A stretch of 64,000 nt of DNA from Candidatus Saccharimonadota bacterium (GCA_017515285.1 JAFWGN010000008.1:62001-126000); one strand, 5' to 3'. Positions 16,962-25,544 are shown, numbered from the stretch's first letter. Translations and numbers: made by a program. Notes: generated by a model from the letters alone, not told the origin.

Positions 16962-17483
16962 TTACTCGGTTTTTCCTTGAATAACTTTGGATATTTTGAG
17001 AAGAACATCTGGTAATTCTTTTCTTTCTGCTTCGGTGAATTTGGAGAGGACGAAATCGACATCGCCGATTTTTTGGCGGAGTTCGTCGTTCCCTGTTCCG
17101 AGGCGGATTCTCGGGAAGTTTTCGGTTTTTAAGTTTGCGATGATGGATTTGAGGCCGTTGTTGCCACCGGCAGAGCCTTTTTGTCTTTCGCGGATGGTGC
17201 CGAATTTTAGATTGAAATCGTCGCAGATGACGAGGATGTTTTCCGGGGGGATTTTGTAGAAATCAGCGAAGGCTTTGGCGGCTTGGCCGACTTCGTTGTA
17301 GAAAGTTTGGGGTTTAATGAAGATGGTATCGCCTTGTTTTTTCCAGATTGAGTTAAATTTTTCGTGCGGTTCCCATTCGAGGTGGTTGACCTTAAAATAA
17401 AAATCGAGCGCCAAAAACCCGAAGTTGTGGCGAGTGAAGTTGTATTGATTGCCGGGGTTGCCGAGGGCGACGATTAGGTTCAT
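16962..17483 (-). CDS. pth: Peptidyl-tRNA hydrolase
   Basis: This 173-residue enzyme releases peptides from prematurely dropped peptidyl-tRNA. The catalytic His is in GNQYNFTRHNFGF (His19), and the substrate-binding stretches CDDFNLKFG and GSAGGNNGLKS are intact. The usual KPxTyMNxSG reads KPQTFYNEVG, keeping the key Asn. The gene is leaderless: TATAAT (17490-17495) ends 6 nt before the ATG. Confidence 0.94.
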   Translation of the reverse strand: MNLIVALGNPGNQYNFTRHNFGFLALDFYFKVNHLEWEPHEKFNSIWKKQGDTIFIKPQTFYNEVGQAAKAFADFYKIPPENILVICDDFNLKFGTIRERQKGSAGGNNGLKSIIANLKTENFPRIRLGTGNDELRQKIGDVDFVLSKFTEAERKELPDVLLKISKVIQGKTE

Positions 17484-17511
17484 GGAAAAATTATAGCACG
17501 AAACTGGGGGG

Positions 17512-17823
17512 TTAGATGAATTTTACGGCCGTGCCATAGACCATGACTTCAGAAGCTTGTTGGGTGATGGAGGAGGAAGCGTAGCGGACGCCAACGATAG
17601 CATCGGCACCAACGTCTTCGGCGGATTTAATCATGCGATCGGTGGCGATTTTGCGAGCGTCGTCCATCATTTCGGTGTAGCGTTTGAGCTCTCCGCCGAC
17701 GAGGTTTTTGAGACCACTTCCGAAGTCGCGGAAGAGGTTAACGGTCTGGACCGTGCCGCCACTGACTACGCAAAGCTCCTCGATCTTTTTACCGTTGATT
17801 GTGTCTGTTGTGACTAAAAGCAT
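17512..17823 (-). CDS. YbjQ/UPF0145 family protein
   Basis: This 103-residue protein matches the YbjQ/UPF0145 (DUF74) family, with the pattern of a small pentameric beta-alpha protein (CVVSGGTVQTVN, ADAIVGVRYASS). The family is sometimes called heavy-metal binding, but no function is established. Unlike many neighbours it is leadered: TATAAT (17842-17847) followed by AAGGAG before the ATG. Confidence 0.85.
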   Translation of the reverse strand: MLLVTTDTINGKKIEELCVVSGGTVQTVNLFRDFGSGLKNLVGGELKRYTEMMDDARKIATDRMIKSAEDVGADAIVGVRYASSSITQQASEVMVYGTAVKFI

Positions 17824-17884
17824 ATTTATCTCCTTGGAGTAATTATAATATGGTTTATCTAAAAAAGAAAGAAAAGATGGAGAT

Positions 17885-18116
17885 AAAAAAAGAACCTTGA
17901 GGCTAATCGGGTAAGAGATAACTCTCGCCAGGGTCTTACATAACAGACTCCTAAGCTCGACGTCAAATATTACGAGTTACGCTAGTCTGCTTTTCGTCCT
18001 GTAGCATTTCTGCGTTCTGCCTTTGGCTCATCGCCTCCCGGCAACAGACCTCTCGGTCTACAGGTCGGCCTTAGCCGCTTAGGGGGACTTATTAGGCGAC
18101 CGATTTTGAAGGTTCT
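17885..18116 (-). ncRNA. Structured RNA of unknown family, about 232 nt
   Basis: The 5' and 3' ends pair: AGAACCTT (18109-18116) with AAGGTTCT (17891-17898), then AATCGG (18100-18105) with CCGATT (17905-17910). The 3' strand of the closing helix runs into a 7-nt T tract, so the closing helix is also the terminator. Internal hairpins include AGACC-GAGA-GGTCT and a GTAAGA/TCTTAC stem. End-to-end closure recalls 6S or RNase P architecture, but the conserved sequences of those RNAs, tmRNA and SRP RNA were not found. It lies between the YbjQ-family gene and the AT-rich defence island. Confidence 0.72.
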
Positions 18117-18122
18117 GTGTAT

Positions 18123-18151
18123 ATAATATACTATGTTTGGGGAATTGGCAA
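18123..18151 (-). promoter_or_regulatory. Promoter of orphan structured RNA 2
   Basis: On the minus strand TTGCCA (18146-18151) and TATTAT (18123-18128) are 17 nt apart and place the start near 18116, exactly at the 5' strand of the closing helix. Confidence 0.82.
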
Positions 18152-18266
18152 GATGATTTTAATATTTTTGTGGCTTCGCAAGTATGAGTGAGATGAGGGT
18201 GGGCCGCAGAGGAGAAGAAAAAAGAGAAAAAGACTATTTGGGTGGATTTATGGTATTATGGAAGGT

Positions 18267-18866
18267 ATGACGAAAGATGAATTAACCGTAGTTTTAGACG
18301 AAAGCATTGAACATTTGGATAAAAATTGCACGAGAGTGATTATTGCTGGCATCGAGATGAACCAGGATTATTTAAAAGAGGCAAGATGCATTACCGATAT
18401 GCTTAAAGCTAGTTTTTCTTCTGCGGGAAAGTTTCATTTTGTTGAGTTGCCACCAAATGCTAGGGGATTAATACTGCAGAAGATGGTGCGCATGTCGATA
18501 AGGGCGAAGATCTTCTGTTTTTATTATGTCGAAAGAGATGACGAAGCGTGCGAGCGCGAATCAATGAAAAACGTAATAGAGCGATACATCCATGATTACT
18601 ATAGGAAAAAGGTTTGTTACATGGTAGAACGGAATAGCATTTATGGATCATTTATAAAAAACGACATTCTTTTTGATGGAAGTACGGATTCCATATCAAT
18701 ACTGCCAGATGCGATTTGCTACACTTACAAGAGAGTTATTGGAGCTGCAGTAGCGGACGACGATAGTCGTTTTTACGTCGAATATGCGAGAGACGTTATT
18801 AGAACCGAGGTTCTTGTCGGAAGCAGAGAGAAGGATACTTACAAATCTCGCGAAAATAAGTTATAA
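18267..18866 (+). CDS. DUF3800-like protein
   Basis: This 199-residue protein resembles DUF3800 proteins in layout: an N-terminal VVLDES strand with acidic pair, a central helical part, and a C-terminal ILPDAICYTYKR segment like the family's LQxADxIA motif. The match is by eye and weak. DUF3800 proteins are among the reported partners of retron reverse transcriptases, which fits the next genes. An ATG at 18258 also exists, but a TATTAT box ending 7 nt before 18267 favours a leaderless start there. The gene is AT-rich compared with its surroundings and appears intact. Confidence 0.55.
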   Translation: MTKDELTVVLDESIEHLDKNCTRVIIAGIEMNQDYLKEARCITDMLKASFSSAGKFHFVELPPNARGLILQKMVRMSIRAKIFCFYYVERDDEACERESMKNVIERYIHDYYRKKVCYMVERNSIYGSFIKNDILFDGSTDSISILPDAICYTYKRVIGAAVADDDSRFYVEYARDVIRTEVLVGSREKDTYKSRENKL

Positions 18867-18867
18867 T
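18839..18867 (+). promoter_or_regulatory. Promoter inside the DUF3800-like gene for ncRNA and RT
   Basis: TTACAA (18839-18844) and TATAAT (18862-18867) are 17 nt apart; the -10 box overlaps the stop codon of the DUF3800-like gene. The start would fall at about 18874, right at the first arm of the retron-like inverted repeat. Confidence 0.7.
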
Positions 18868-18872
18868 TGTGT

Positions 18873-18947
18873 TGCGAGGATTTGGACTTGCGTCTCGTGT
18901 CCAAGAAGAATCGCTAATGCGTGCGTTTTTCTAGTGCGATCCTCGCA
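18873..18947 (+). ncRNA. Retron-like ncRNA (possible msr-msd)
   Basis: Inverted arms TGCGAGGAT (18873-18881) and ATCCTCGCA (18939-18947) enclose a perfect hairpin TTGGAC/GTCCAA (18882-18887 with 18899-18904) and a second GC-rich part. In retrons the ncRNA lies directly upstream of the RT, has terminal inverted repeats a1/a2 and contains one or more stems. All three hold here, but the element is short (75 nt) and I cannot place the branching G or the reverse-transcribed part with confidence. Confidence 0.55.
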
Positions 18948-18962
18948 CTAAGTTGGAGTGTT

Positions 18963-19921
18963 ATGTTGTTTTCAGAAGATTTTATTAAGGATGCTTCTAG
19001 CGGTTTTACTGGTTCGCTTTGTTTTAGAGGCGGGTTTTGGCGTTATGTCAATCCTGACGAACGATCATCAGATGCTGTGAAATTCGATAAATTCAATCAG
19101 GAAAAAATCAAAAACCTTTTGTTGTCTAGGAAGCCGAAGACAAGCATACTCAGCGGGCAATCAATTCGAGAACTGCTTGTTCCTCATTCGAAGAACAGGT
19201 ATATTTTGCATGTAGATATAGAGAAGTATTATGAGAATATAGATAAAGCACTGGTCATTCAGTATTTGAGAAGTTCTAATATTTTTGACGAAGAGCATTT
19301 AGAACTTTTTGAGTCGTTCTATTTTGATAAGGAAATGGGTTTGCGAAGGGGGTTGGGTGCTTCGCCGGTTATCTCGGAGATAGTGGGTTTAAAGATAGAC
19401 GCTCGGGCCAGAGAACTCCTTTTCGAGGAGGGTTTGAGACGAATGTAATTTATAGTAGATACTATGACGACGTTTTCTTTTCTTCTGATAGCATTGAAGA
19501 GCTTAGGACGGTAGAGAGAGCTTTTTCAGAAAAGATAAAGCCTTTGAAGCTAGTTTTTAATATTGCCAAGACTAAGCTTTTCTTGTCGTGCGGTGCGAAA
19601 ATGCTCGGACTAAGAATAATGAAAGGTAACGTTACGGTATCCAAGAAAGATAAGAAGTATCTTCGTCCGAAAATTCGTAGGCTCGAAATGCTTTATGACC
19701 GGTGTAAGGATGGGTCGTGGGAGAATAGGGGTGACTTGTGCGATGCTATAGACCAGGCGTCTTGCGTGGTCGGAACAGTGGCATATATTATAGCGAATTC
19801 TTCTAATGAAAATGGAAAATATGTTGTTTTGAAAGAAAAATATTCGCGAATGTTGAGTGAGCTTTTCTCGCATCTGCGAGAGCTGGACGAGTTAAAAGTG
19901 TTTGTGGCTTCGGAAAAGTGA
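18963..19921 (+). pseudogene. Retron-like reverse transcriptase, frameshifted
   Basis: Two overlapping frames encode one RT. The first (18963-19448) carries the motif A aspartate in ILHVDIEKYYENID (Asp85) and a motif B variant RRGLGASPVISE. The second frame, entered near 19430, carries the catalytic YYDD in VIYSRYYDDVFFSS, then KTKLFLS and a retron-like thumb segment MLGLRIMKGNVTVSKK. Joined, it would be about 318 residues, the usual retron RT size. The join needs a -1 (or +2) shift near GAGGAGGG, so the gene is broken unless recoded or missequenced. TTGGAG precedes the ATG at 18963. It lies just 3' of the retron-like ncRNA. Confidence 0.8.
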
Positions 19922-20014
19922 TAACATGAAATTGGGCTGGCATGAGGTTAAACGGCAGGGAATAGAGGGATTTGATGGAGCGGGCGAAGCGTTTGGATAT
20001 GATATACTTTAAGT

Positions 20015-20677
20015 ATGGGCAAAACGAGAGATGCTTTTTCGTCTGTTTGGCTCGTTACGATAGAGCTGCTGATTGCCACTTTTTTGGCAATTATAGTTTT
20101 ATTGGTTTTTATCGGAATACCGTTAAAAGCTATAGAACTAATTACTTCTTGCATCGCTGCGCTTGGTGCCATCGTAGCGCTGTTGACGCTATGGTACGAA
20201 AGAAAGAAAACGAGAGAAGCGAGAGAATACGAAACGTCTAGTAGGGCCTCCGCATGGATAGGTGTTCTTGAACTTGCACTAGCAAGAGAAAAAGGCAAAG
20301 TCGTCATATGTAATAGTTCCGCAGTTCCTATATAAGATGTAGTCGTATCAATAGATATATATGGATCTGACGAAACGGTTGGAAAAGAATCTAAAAAATG
20401 TGCTTATACTAGCGTTGTTCCTCCTGGCAAGTTTGAGATTGAAACTCCGTTTGGCGGGCGTCAGGCTGGTGCTAGATTTTCTGCCTCGATATCTTTCGGA
20501 GACGAAAACGGTAATTGCTGGACAAGGTATGCGAATGGAAAGTTAAAGAAGCACGGAAACTGTTATGATGATTGTTCGAATCCGATTTTTGGGTTTAGAA
20601 AACTGGTCTCGCCAATAGAAGATTCGTTTATTGAGGAAATATATAATATGGGGGCTATTTTCTTTTTAGAGTTTTGA
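20015..20677 (+). pseudogene. Two-transmembrane effector-like gene with internal TAA
   Basis: The frame encodes two membrane helices (about residues 10-34 and 42-60), a short coiled segment and a C-terminal beta-rich domain with a GNCWTRYANGKL segment. An in-frame TAA at 20333-20335 interrupts it, after which the same frame stays open to TGA at 20675. The protein would be 220 residues. Two-TM proteins are known effectors beside some retron RTs, and this gene directly follows the broken RT. The start is leaderless: TATACT (20003-20008) ends 6 nt before the ATG. Likely an inactivated membrane-acting toxin. Confidence 0.7.
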
Positions 20678-20802
20678 GTGGTAGGACGGAGGAGGGAGGA
20701 GATGTAGCGGAAGTTGAGGAGGAAGCAGATGGCGATGCCGGTGAGGATCTGGCGCGTATGCTTTCTGGGGTTAGTTAGATAAAATGCTAAAAAAGAGAGA
20801 GG
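20678..20802. other. Short intergenic region with possible gene remnant
   Basis: On the minus strand an uninterrupted stretch reads like a membrane-protein fragment (RQILTGIAICFLLNFRYISSLL, shown only in part by the hydrophobic run ILTGIAICFLL). No start or ribosome binding site is seen. This may be debris from an earlier gene at the edge of the island. Confidence 0.3.
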
Positions 20803-21585
20803 TTAGTTTTTGTAGATATAATTGTAACCTTTTTGCAATAAACTATAATTTGGGGCTGTGCCGTTTGGAGCGTAATAACATTCTAGATATTTTTTGTCAA
20901 CTAAGTCTGTGAATGCAGCTCGAATCTCTTGTGGATCGTTATGTCGGGATATTTTTTGTTGGATATTTTTATCTCGTTGTCCGGCCGCGAATCCTATTGC
21001 CCCGGCTTTAGATATTATTAAACGTTTCTCGCCTTTTATAGACTTGAATAGTTGTAGTATTTCTTTCTCCCATGCGCTCAGCTCTTCTTCGCTAGTTTCT
21101 TGTATTTTCTTATGCAAGATAGTGTTTTCTGCATACATTGGTAATACTTCAAGTAGTTTGGTTTTGAGGTTTGCTGAGTTCTTAGAATAAATCAATAATC
21201 TTCTTTGCGCTATGTCGAATGGCAAGTCTTTTGGTTCGCAGCTGTCCGAATTGTGTAAAAGTATGCAATAGTTGTCGCCTAGCTTTGCAATTGCGTATCC
21301 GGTTTCATACATTACATTTTGATTGATTTGCTTTTTGCCATTTACTTCGTGGATTACGGATAGGTCAGCTATGAAAATGTCGCATTTGTTGATTTTTTCT
21401 TCTATGGTTTTTGGAATATTTGGTGACCCTAGTTTTCCTTTGGTGTCTCTGTCGATTCTGGCTGTAATTTGTTGATTCGATCTTTCATTCATGTATTCGA
21501 TGGCGTCGTTTATGGACTTTTCCACGTATTCTCTAGAATCTTTATTCTCGCTTTGCCAAGAATAAAATATAGTGCATTGTTTCAT
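20803..21585 (-). CDS. TIR-like nucleotide-binding defence-type protein
   Basis: This 260-residue protein starts with the IFYSWQSE signature of a TIR-like family seen in bacterial antiphage operons, followed by ARIDRDTKGKLGSPNIP, FIADLS and NVMYETGYAIAKLG, the expected order of the fold. The C-terminal 70 residues look like a winged helix. Such domains often hydrolyse NAD or act on nucleotides during infection, but activity here is inferred. It is leaderless, with TACAAT (21592-21597) ending 6 nt before the ATG. It faces the retron-like module. Confidence 0.72.
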   Translation of the reverse strand: MKQCTIFYSWQSENKDSREYVEKSINDAIEYMNERSNQQITARIDRDTKGKLGSPNIPKTIEEKINKCDIFIADLSVIHEVNGKKQINQNVMYETGYAIAKLGDNYCILLHNSDSCEPKDLPFDIAQRRLLIYSKNSANLKTKLLEVLPMYAENTILHKKIQETSEEELSAWEKEILQLFKSIKGEKRLIISKAGAIGFAAGQRDKNIQQKISRHNDPQEIRAAFTDLVDKKYLECYYAPNGTAPNYSLLQKGYNYIYKN

Positions 21586-21835
21586 GATGAAATTGTAGCA
21601 CGTTATTACAGAGTTAAAAGCGTAAGCGTGATACGAATGGGGTGCGGGGGATGGGGCGGTTGAGGGATGCGGTGGTAGTGAGAGTGGTTTAAAATAGCGA
21701 TTTTAGGGAGAGGACGAGGTGATGGAAGAGAGGTGTTTAGCGGAGGTGAAGGATGTCGGAGAGCGGTTCTCACGGGCTGTAAGGGATTATAGACTCGTCA
21801 CAATAATATCCTGCGGAGATTAGGACGGCGATGCG
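21586..21835. other. Intergenic region at the island/polysaccharide boundary
   Basis: No credible gene, hairpin terminator or tRNA is seen. Read on the minus strand it is pyrimidine-rich with several short frames. It separates the end of the wzx-like gene from the TIR-like gene and may hold degraded coding DNA. Confidence 0.3.
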
Positions 21836-23284
21836 TCACGTATGTAATTTGACGAATTTGTGTTTGATTCTATCAACAACAAAGAGAATGCTGCGGTCGT
21901 GGAGGGCATATAGAGTTATTGCGTAAACAAGAATCGACGTTATGCCTTGTATGACTAGCGAGAAAATGTGATTTTCTATGCATAGGCTGATTGTGAAGCT
22001 AAAAATAAACATGGGGATTGCGGCGAGAAAATAGTGAATAGTGTTTTTGATAATTAAGGTGAAAGAAATTTGTTTTCGGACGAGCCAGAACTGAGTGGCC
22101 GTTACCGCTAACTCTGCAAAGACCGTTGCTATAGAGGCCCCAATTGATGCATAATTTGGGATTAGTAGCAGATTTAGGATAAAGTTGACAGCTGCACCGC
22201 ATAAGACGGAGAGCGTGTATTTCTTTTGCTGCTTGGTTGGTAGAAGGTACTGCGTCCCGATGACATTGCTCAGCCCGATTAGCACTATGATTGGGCTTAT
22301 AATACAAACAAGGGGGGCCACTTTCCCGAATCCGTCGCCGTAAAAGATCGGCACAAAATGCCATGCTATGCTTATCAAGCCGAATGTCATCGGGAATGCA
22401 ATCATTGCGATGAAACTGGCTGACTTTAGAATGTATTGCTTGATTTTTTCGGTTTCGCCTTTCGAATACGTTGCGGCTATTCTTGGCATCATTACTGTTC
22501 CGACTGATGTCGCTAGCGTCATGAGTAATTTTATAACTTTTTGCGTTTGTTCGTAATATCCAACTTCCGCTTTGTCGATTATTATACCTCCGAGCATTGT
22601 TTTGTCTAAAATTGTGTAAATTTGCGTTGCGATTTGCGGAATGAAAAGTATTAGCGTAGGTTTAAGGTGTTTCTTGATGTTTATTTTTTTAATTTGTCCA
22701 ATGTCGATATACCTTGTTAGCTTAAGCCAAAGCAACAGGTTCCCGAATAATACCGAGGCTACATGAATTATAAAATAAATCCATAAATCGTCCGGTGTTT
22801 TGACAAAAAGAAATACGCTAATCGTGCTTAATATTTTTATTACTGAACTTCGAAGCGCTGTTCGTTTAAAATTCTCCACGCCTTGATAGAACCAGCTGAT
22901 ATCGAATATGCTCCCCAAAATCTCGATTAGTAAAATTTTATAATAAAGCGAGTATTCGCCCTCGAGGCAGAAGGCTAAAAAGAATGCAAGCATTGACAAA
23001 CTGGTCGAGATTAGTCTTAGCAAAAATATTTCGATAAATATTTGACTTCGTTTTTTAAGATCTTCCTGAACGTAGGCGATTTCTCTTTTTCCGTATAAAG
23101 CCACTCCGAGAGACCCTACCAAGACAAAATATGTTACGACTGATAAAGTGTAGCTATAGACTCCAATTTTCTCTGCTTGTAAAACTCTTGAGAGGTATGG
23201 TGTTGTTATGAGAGGCATAATGATCGCCAGAATTTCGTAAGCGACATTATATAGATAATTTTTTGCTAAGTTTTTTTTACTCAC
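21836..23284 (-). CDS. Wzx-like polysaccharide flippase
   Basis: This 482-residue protein of the MOP/oligosaccharide flippase family has about 12-14 membrane helices and the usual N-terminus (NYLYNVAYEILAIIMPLITT, PYLSRVL). It should flip lipid-linked oligosaccharide made by the upstream glycosyltransferases across the membrane. Its start overlaps the end of the wzy-like gene by 8 nt. It is the last gene of the operon and is AT-rich. Confidence 0.88.
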   Translation of the reverse strand: MSKKNLAKNYLYNVAYEILAIIMPLITTPYLSRVLQAEKIGVYSYTLSVVTYFVLVGSLGVALYGKREIAYVQEDLKKRSQIFIEIFLLRLISTSLSMLAFFLAFCLEGEYSLYYKILLIEILGSIFDISWFYQGVENFKRTALRSSVIKILSTISVFLFVKTPDDLWIYFIIHVASVLFGNLLLWLKLTRYIDIGQIKKINIKKHLKPTLILFIPQIATQIYTILDKTMLGGIIIDKAEVGYYEQTQKVIKLLMTLATSVGTVMMPRIAATYSKGETEKIKQYILKSASFIAMIAFPMTFGLISIAWHFVPIFYGDGFGKVAPLVCIISPIIVLIGLSNVIGTQYLLPTKQQKKYTLSVLCGAAVNFILNLLLIPNYASIGASIATVFAELAVTATQFWLVRKQISFTLIIKNTIHYFLAAIPMFIFSFTISLCIENHIFSLVIQGITSILVYAITLYALHDRSILFVVDRIKHKFVKLHT

Positions 23285-24566
23285 GGTTAGCCTCCGCTAA
23301 AAGTGACGCGTCATTATTTTTCATGGAAAATAGCATAGCGACGAACAGTGCGAATGGTATATAGATTTGCATATCGTAAATAGAATTACCAATTGCACCT
23401 TCGAGCAAGAAGTATATTGTGAACATTAATATAATTAGCGCCTTTTGGGCTTTTTGAGGTTTAGATTTTTCGTTTCTGAGAAATATCTTCAGTGCCAAGT
23501 AGATTACATAGATGAATGCGCTGCAGATAATTATCGTCCCGACAAGACCGGTTTCGCAAAGGAGTTGTAAGTATATGCAGTGCGCCTGCATATAGTCGCG
23601 TTCTTTTAAGATTGATGGAACTGTGGCGTAATAAGTGTATTTATATCCGCCCCAACCAATTCCAAAAATCGAGTGGCTAAAGAATTCAGACTCGGCGACG
23701 TCGTATAGAATATTCCTCGTGTACATTGAGTCTTCATTTCCAATCGATTCATACGCCCGTATGAACGAATTGCTTATAGTAGGAATAAACGAGGTAAGGA
23801 CAACTATTGTCGCGATGGCGACGACTGTCCAAGCTATCGCTTTCTTGATAGCTTCGTGTATTCTTTGTCGATATTTTATTATCATTATCGCGAGCGTTGC
23901 AATTATAAGAAAAACAACTTGGGCACGTTTTCCGGTAAGCAATAAAGCGATGATATTGAGGACTAGTAAAACTTTATAAACATTTTTGTTCTTGTTTTTA
24001 TTAATGGAAAGTAAAAGCGTGAAAATCCCAGAGACTAAATAAAGGGCGTTTGTGCTATAATGCTGTGCAAAACCGGCGATTTGTATCTTGTTAAATTGCC
24101 GCGTGAGTTCAATTTGCGTATTTTGAAAAATAGGCATAATGTTTGCGGCGTAAAAATCTCTGAACGCAAAGCAAAATAAGGTTGCTAATACATTTTCAAA
24201 CGTGAAGAATAATAAAACTTTTCTTGCTGTTTCGCACCATTTATCCGTAAAACTCAGTATGAAAATCATATATAATGCAAAAACCGAAAAGAACGGCGGC
24301 ATCAAGCGCTCGTTAAACAGGTCCTTGTTCCTTAATAGCACTATAGCTGACAATAAGAAAAGAATTAACAGCCTCGCTCCGAGGGATTTTGAGGTTTTAA
24401 TGTATTTTATATTTGCGAATAGCATTAGAAGGCTGGCAAAAATAAAACTTATAACTATGGCCGCATTAGCATGGAATAAATTATCAATGATTGAGTGATT
24501 GAATAAATAGCCGAGACAGATTGTGAAGGCTACGCCCATCATCAAATCGTAGCGCTTAATTTTCAT
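23277..24566 (-). CDS. Wzy/O-antigen ligase-like membrane protein
   Basis: This 429-residue protein has about 11 membrane helices and a large external loop between about residues 260 and 330 containing FGIGWGGYKYTY and QAHCIYLQLLCETG, the pattern of Wzy polymerases and WaaL ligases. It probably polymerises or transfers repeat units. It overlaps both neighbours, as expected for an operon. Confidence 0.8.
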   Translation of the reverse strand: MKIKRYDLMMGVAFTICLGYLFNHSIIDNLFHANAAIVISFIFASLLMLFANIKYIKTSKSLGARLLILFLLSAIVLLRNKDLFNERLMPPFFSVFALYMIFILSFTDKWCETARKVLLFFTFENVLATLFCFAFRDFYAANIMPIFQNTQIELTRQFNKIQIAGFAQHYSTNALYLVSGIFTLLLSINKNKNKNVYKVLLVLNIIALLLTGKRAQVVFLIIATLAIMIIKYRQRIHEAIKKAIAWTVVAIATIVVLTSFIPTISNSFIRAYESIGNEDSMYTRNILYDVAESEFFSHSIFGIGWGGYKYTYYATVPSILKERDYMQAHCIYLQLLCETGLVGTIIICSAFIYVIYLALKIFLRNEKSKPQKAQKALIILMFTIYFLLEGAIGNSIYDMQIYIPFALFVAMLFSMKNNDASLLAEANRE

Positions 24567-25542
24567 GTAGTTTTTCCTTTAGCGACTCAAACCAAATGTA
24601 AGGAGCAATGATGCTGAGTTTAAGTGTTGCATACATGATGGTTTTGTCTTTCTTACTCGCGCATTGGGCGTTTTTGAGTGTGGAATAATGATCGCGAAGT
24701 GTTCTAGCGGTTTTTAGGATTTCCGCATAATAGTCGTCTTTGAATAGATTATCGGAGTTTTTTATGTAAACGCGAATAATGTATTTTAGCTCGAAGAATA
24801 GGCGGAATAATAATTCGGAATCTCGCAGATTGCATTGCTCGTAAATAGCATGCCAAACCTTAAGATGATCCCCAATCGTTTTCGGTTTGCGGTCTGTGGT
24901 AGTGTTGCCGGGTCGATCTACTAGGTAATTTGATAATGGCAATTTTGTGTACATTATCGACTTCGATTTTTGAACGGCATAAACATATAATAGTAAATCG
25001 GTAAAACTTGTCTTTTTAGGAAATATAATGTCTCTGACTAGGGATGTTCTGTATAATTTTGAGTGCGGAGAAACCGTCATAAAATAGAAGACACCGAGTT
25101 TATCTTTGCAACACTTTTCGTCTTGAACTTTAAAATAAGCGTTTTGTTGTTTTATACATTTTTTGTCAGTCCCAACAGTGGAGATATACTTTTCGCCAAT
25201 AACCATATCTAGCCCATTTTCGGAGGCTCTTTTATATAATTCTTCGATGCAGTTGTCTTCTAACCAATCATCAGGGTCGCATATTAAAAAATACTCAGAT
25301 TTAGCTTTTTTTATCCCGAGTTCAAGGACGGAGCCATAGCCGCCATTCTCTTTTTTGATATATTTTATGCGAGAATCACGTTCGGCCTCACGCGCAGAGA
25401 GCTTACCGCTCTCGTCCGTCGATCCGTCATCGATTGCGAGGACTTCTATGTCTTGGAATGTTTGCGACGTTAAACTTCGCAAACATTTGACCACGTATTT
25501 CTCTACATTGTAGATTGGGACGATAATTGAAACTTTGCTCAT
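24556..25542 (-). CDS. Family 2 glycosyltransferase
   Basis: A 328-residue GT-A transferase: SIIVPIYNVEKYVVKCLRSL opens the nucleotide-sugar binding fold, with IDDGSTDES and the metal-binding region DPDDWLED. The C-terminal third is helical without membrane anchors. It should add one sugar to the lipid-linked repeat; donor and acceptor cannot be read from sequence. It starts 2 nt after the other GT2 gene. Confidence 0.88.
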   Translation of the reverse strand: MSKVSIIVPIYNVEKYVVKCLRSLTSQTFQDIEVLAIDDGSTDESGKLSAREAERDSRIKYIKKENGGYGSVLELGIKKAKSEYFLICDPDDWLEDNCIEELYKRASENGLDMVIGEKYISTVGTDKKCIKQQNAYFKVQDEKCCKDKLGVFYFMTVSPHSKLYRTSLVRDIIFPKKTSFTDLLLYVYAVQKSKSIMYTKLPLSNYLVDRPGNTTTDRKPKTIGDHLKVWHAIYEQCNLRDSELLFRLFFELKYIIRVYIKNSDNLFKDDYYAEILKTARTLRDHYSTLKNAQCASKKDKTIMYATLKLSIIAPYIWFESLKEKLHEN

Positions 25543-25544
25543 TT

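Noticed and set aside
16879-17006. Inverted repeat GTTCTTCTCAAAA with TTTTGAGAAGAAC around the end of pth
   Set aside because: The arms are 100 nt apart with one inside pth and nothing else supports a link; probably chance or terminator read-through.
17885-18116. tmRNA as identity of orphan RNA 2, because TAATAA tandem stops occur near its 5' end
   Set aside because: There is no tRNA-like 5' part, no T-arm sequence and no encoded CCA; the RNA is closed by its own end helix.
18963-19921. Diversity-generating retroelement RT acting on the FISUMP gene
   Set aside because: The motif pattern fits retron-like RTs better, no template repeat was seen nearby, and the two loci are 27 kb apart.
20015-20677. 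Stop-codon reassignment to explain the internal stop in the two-TM gene
   Set aside because: The codon is TAA, while the CPR reassignments known are of UGA; other genes here use the standard code.
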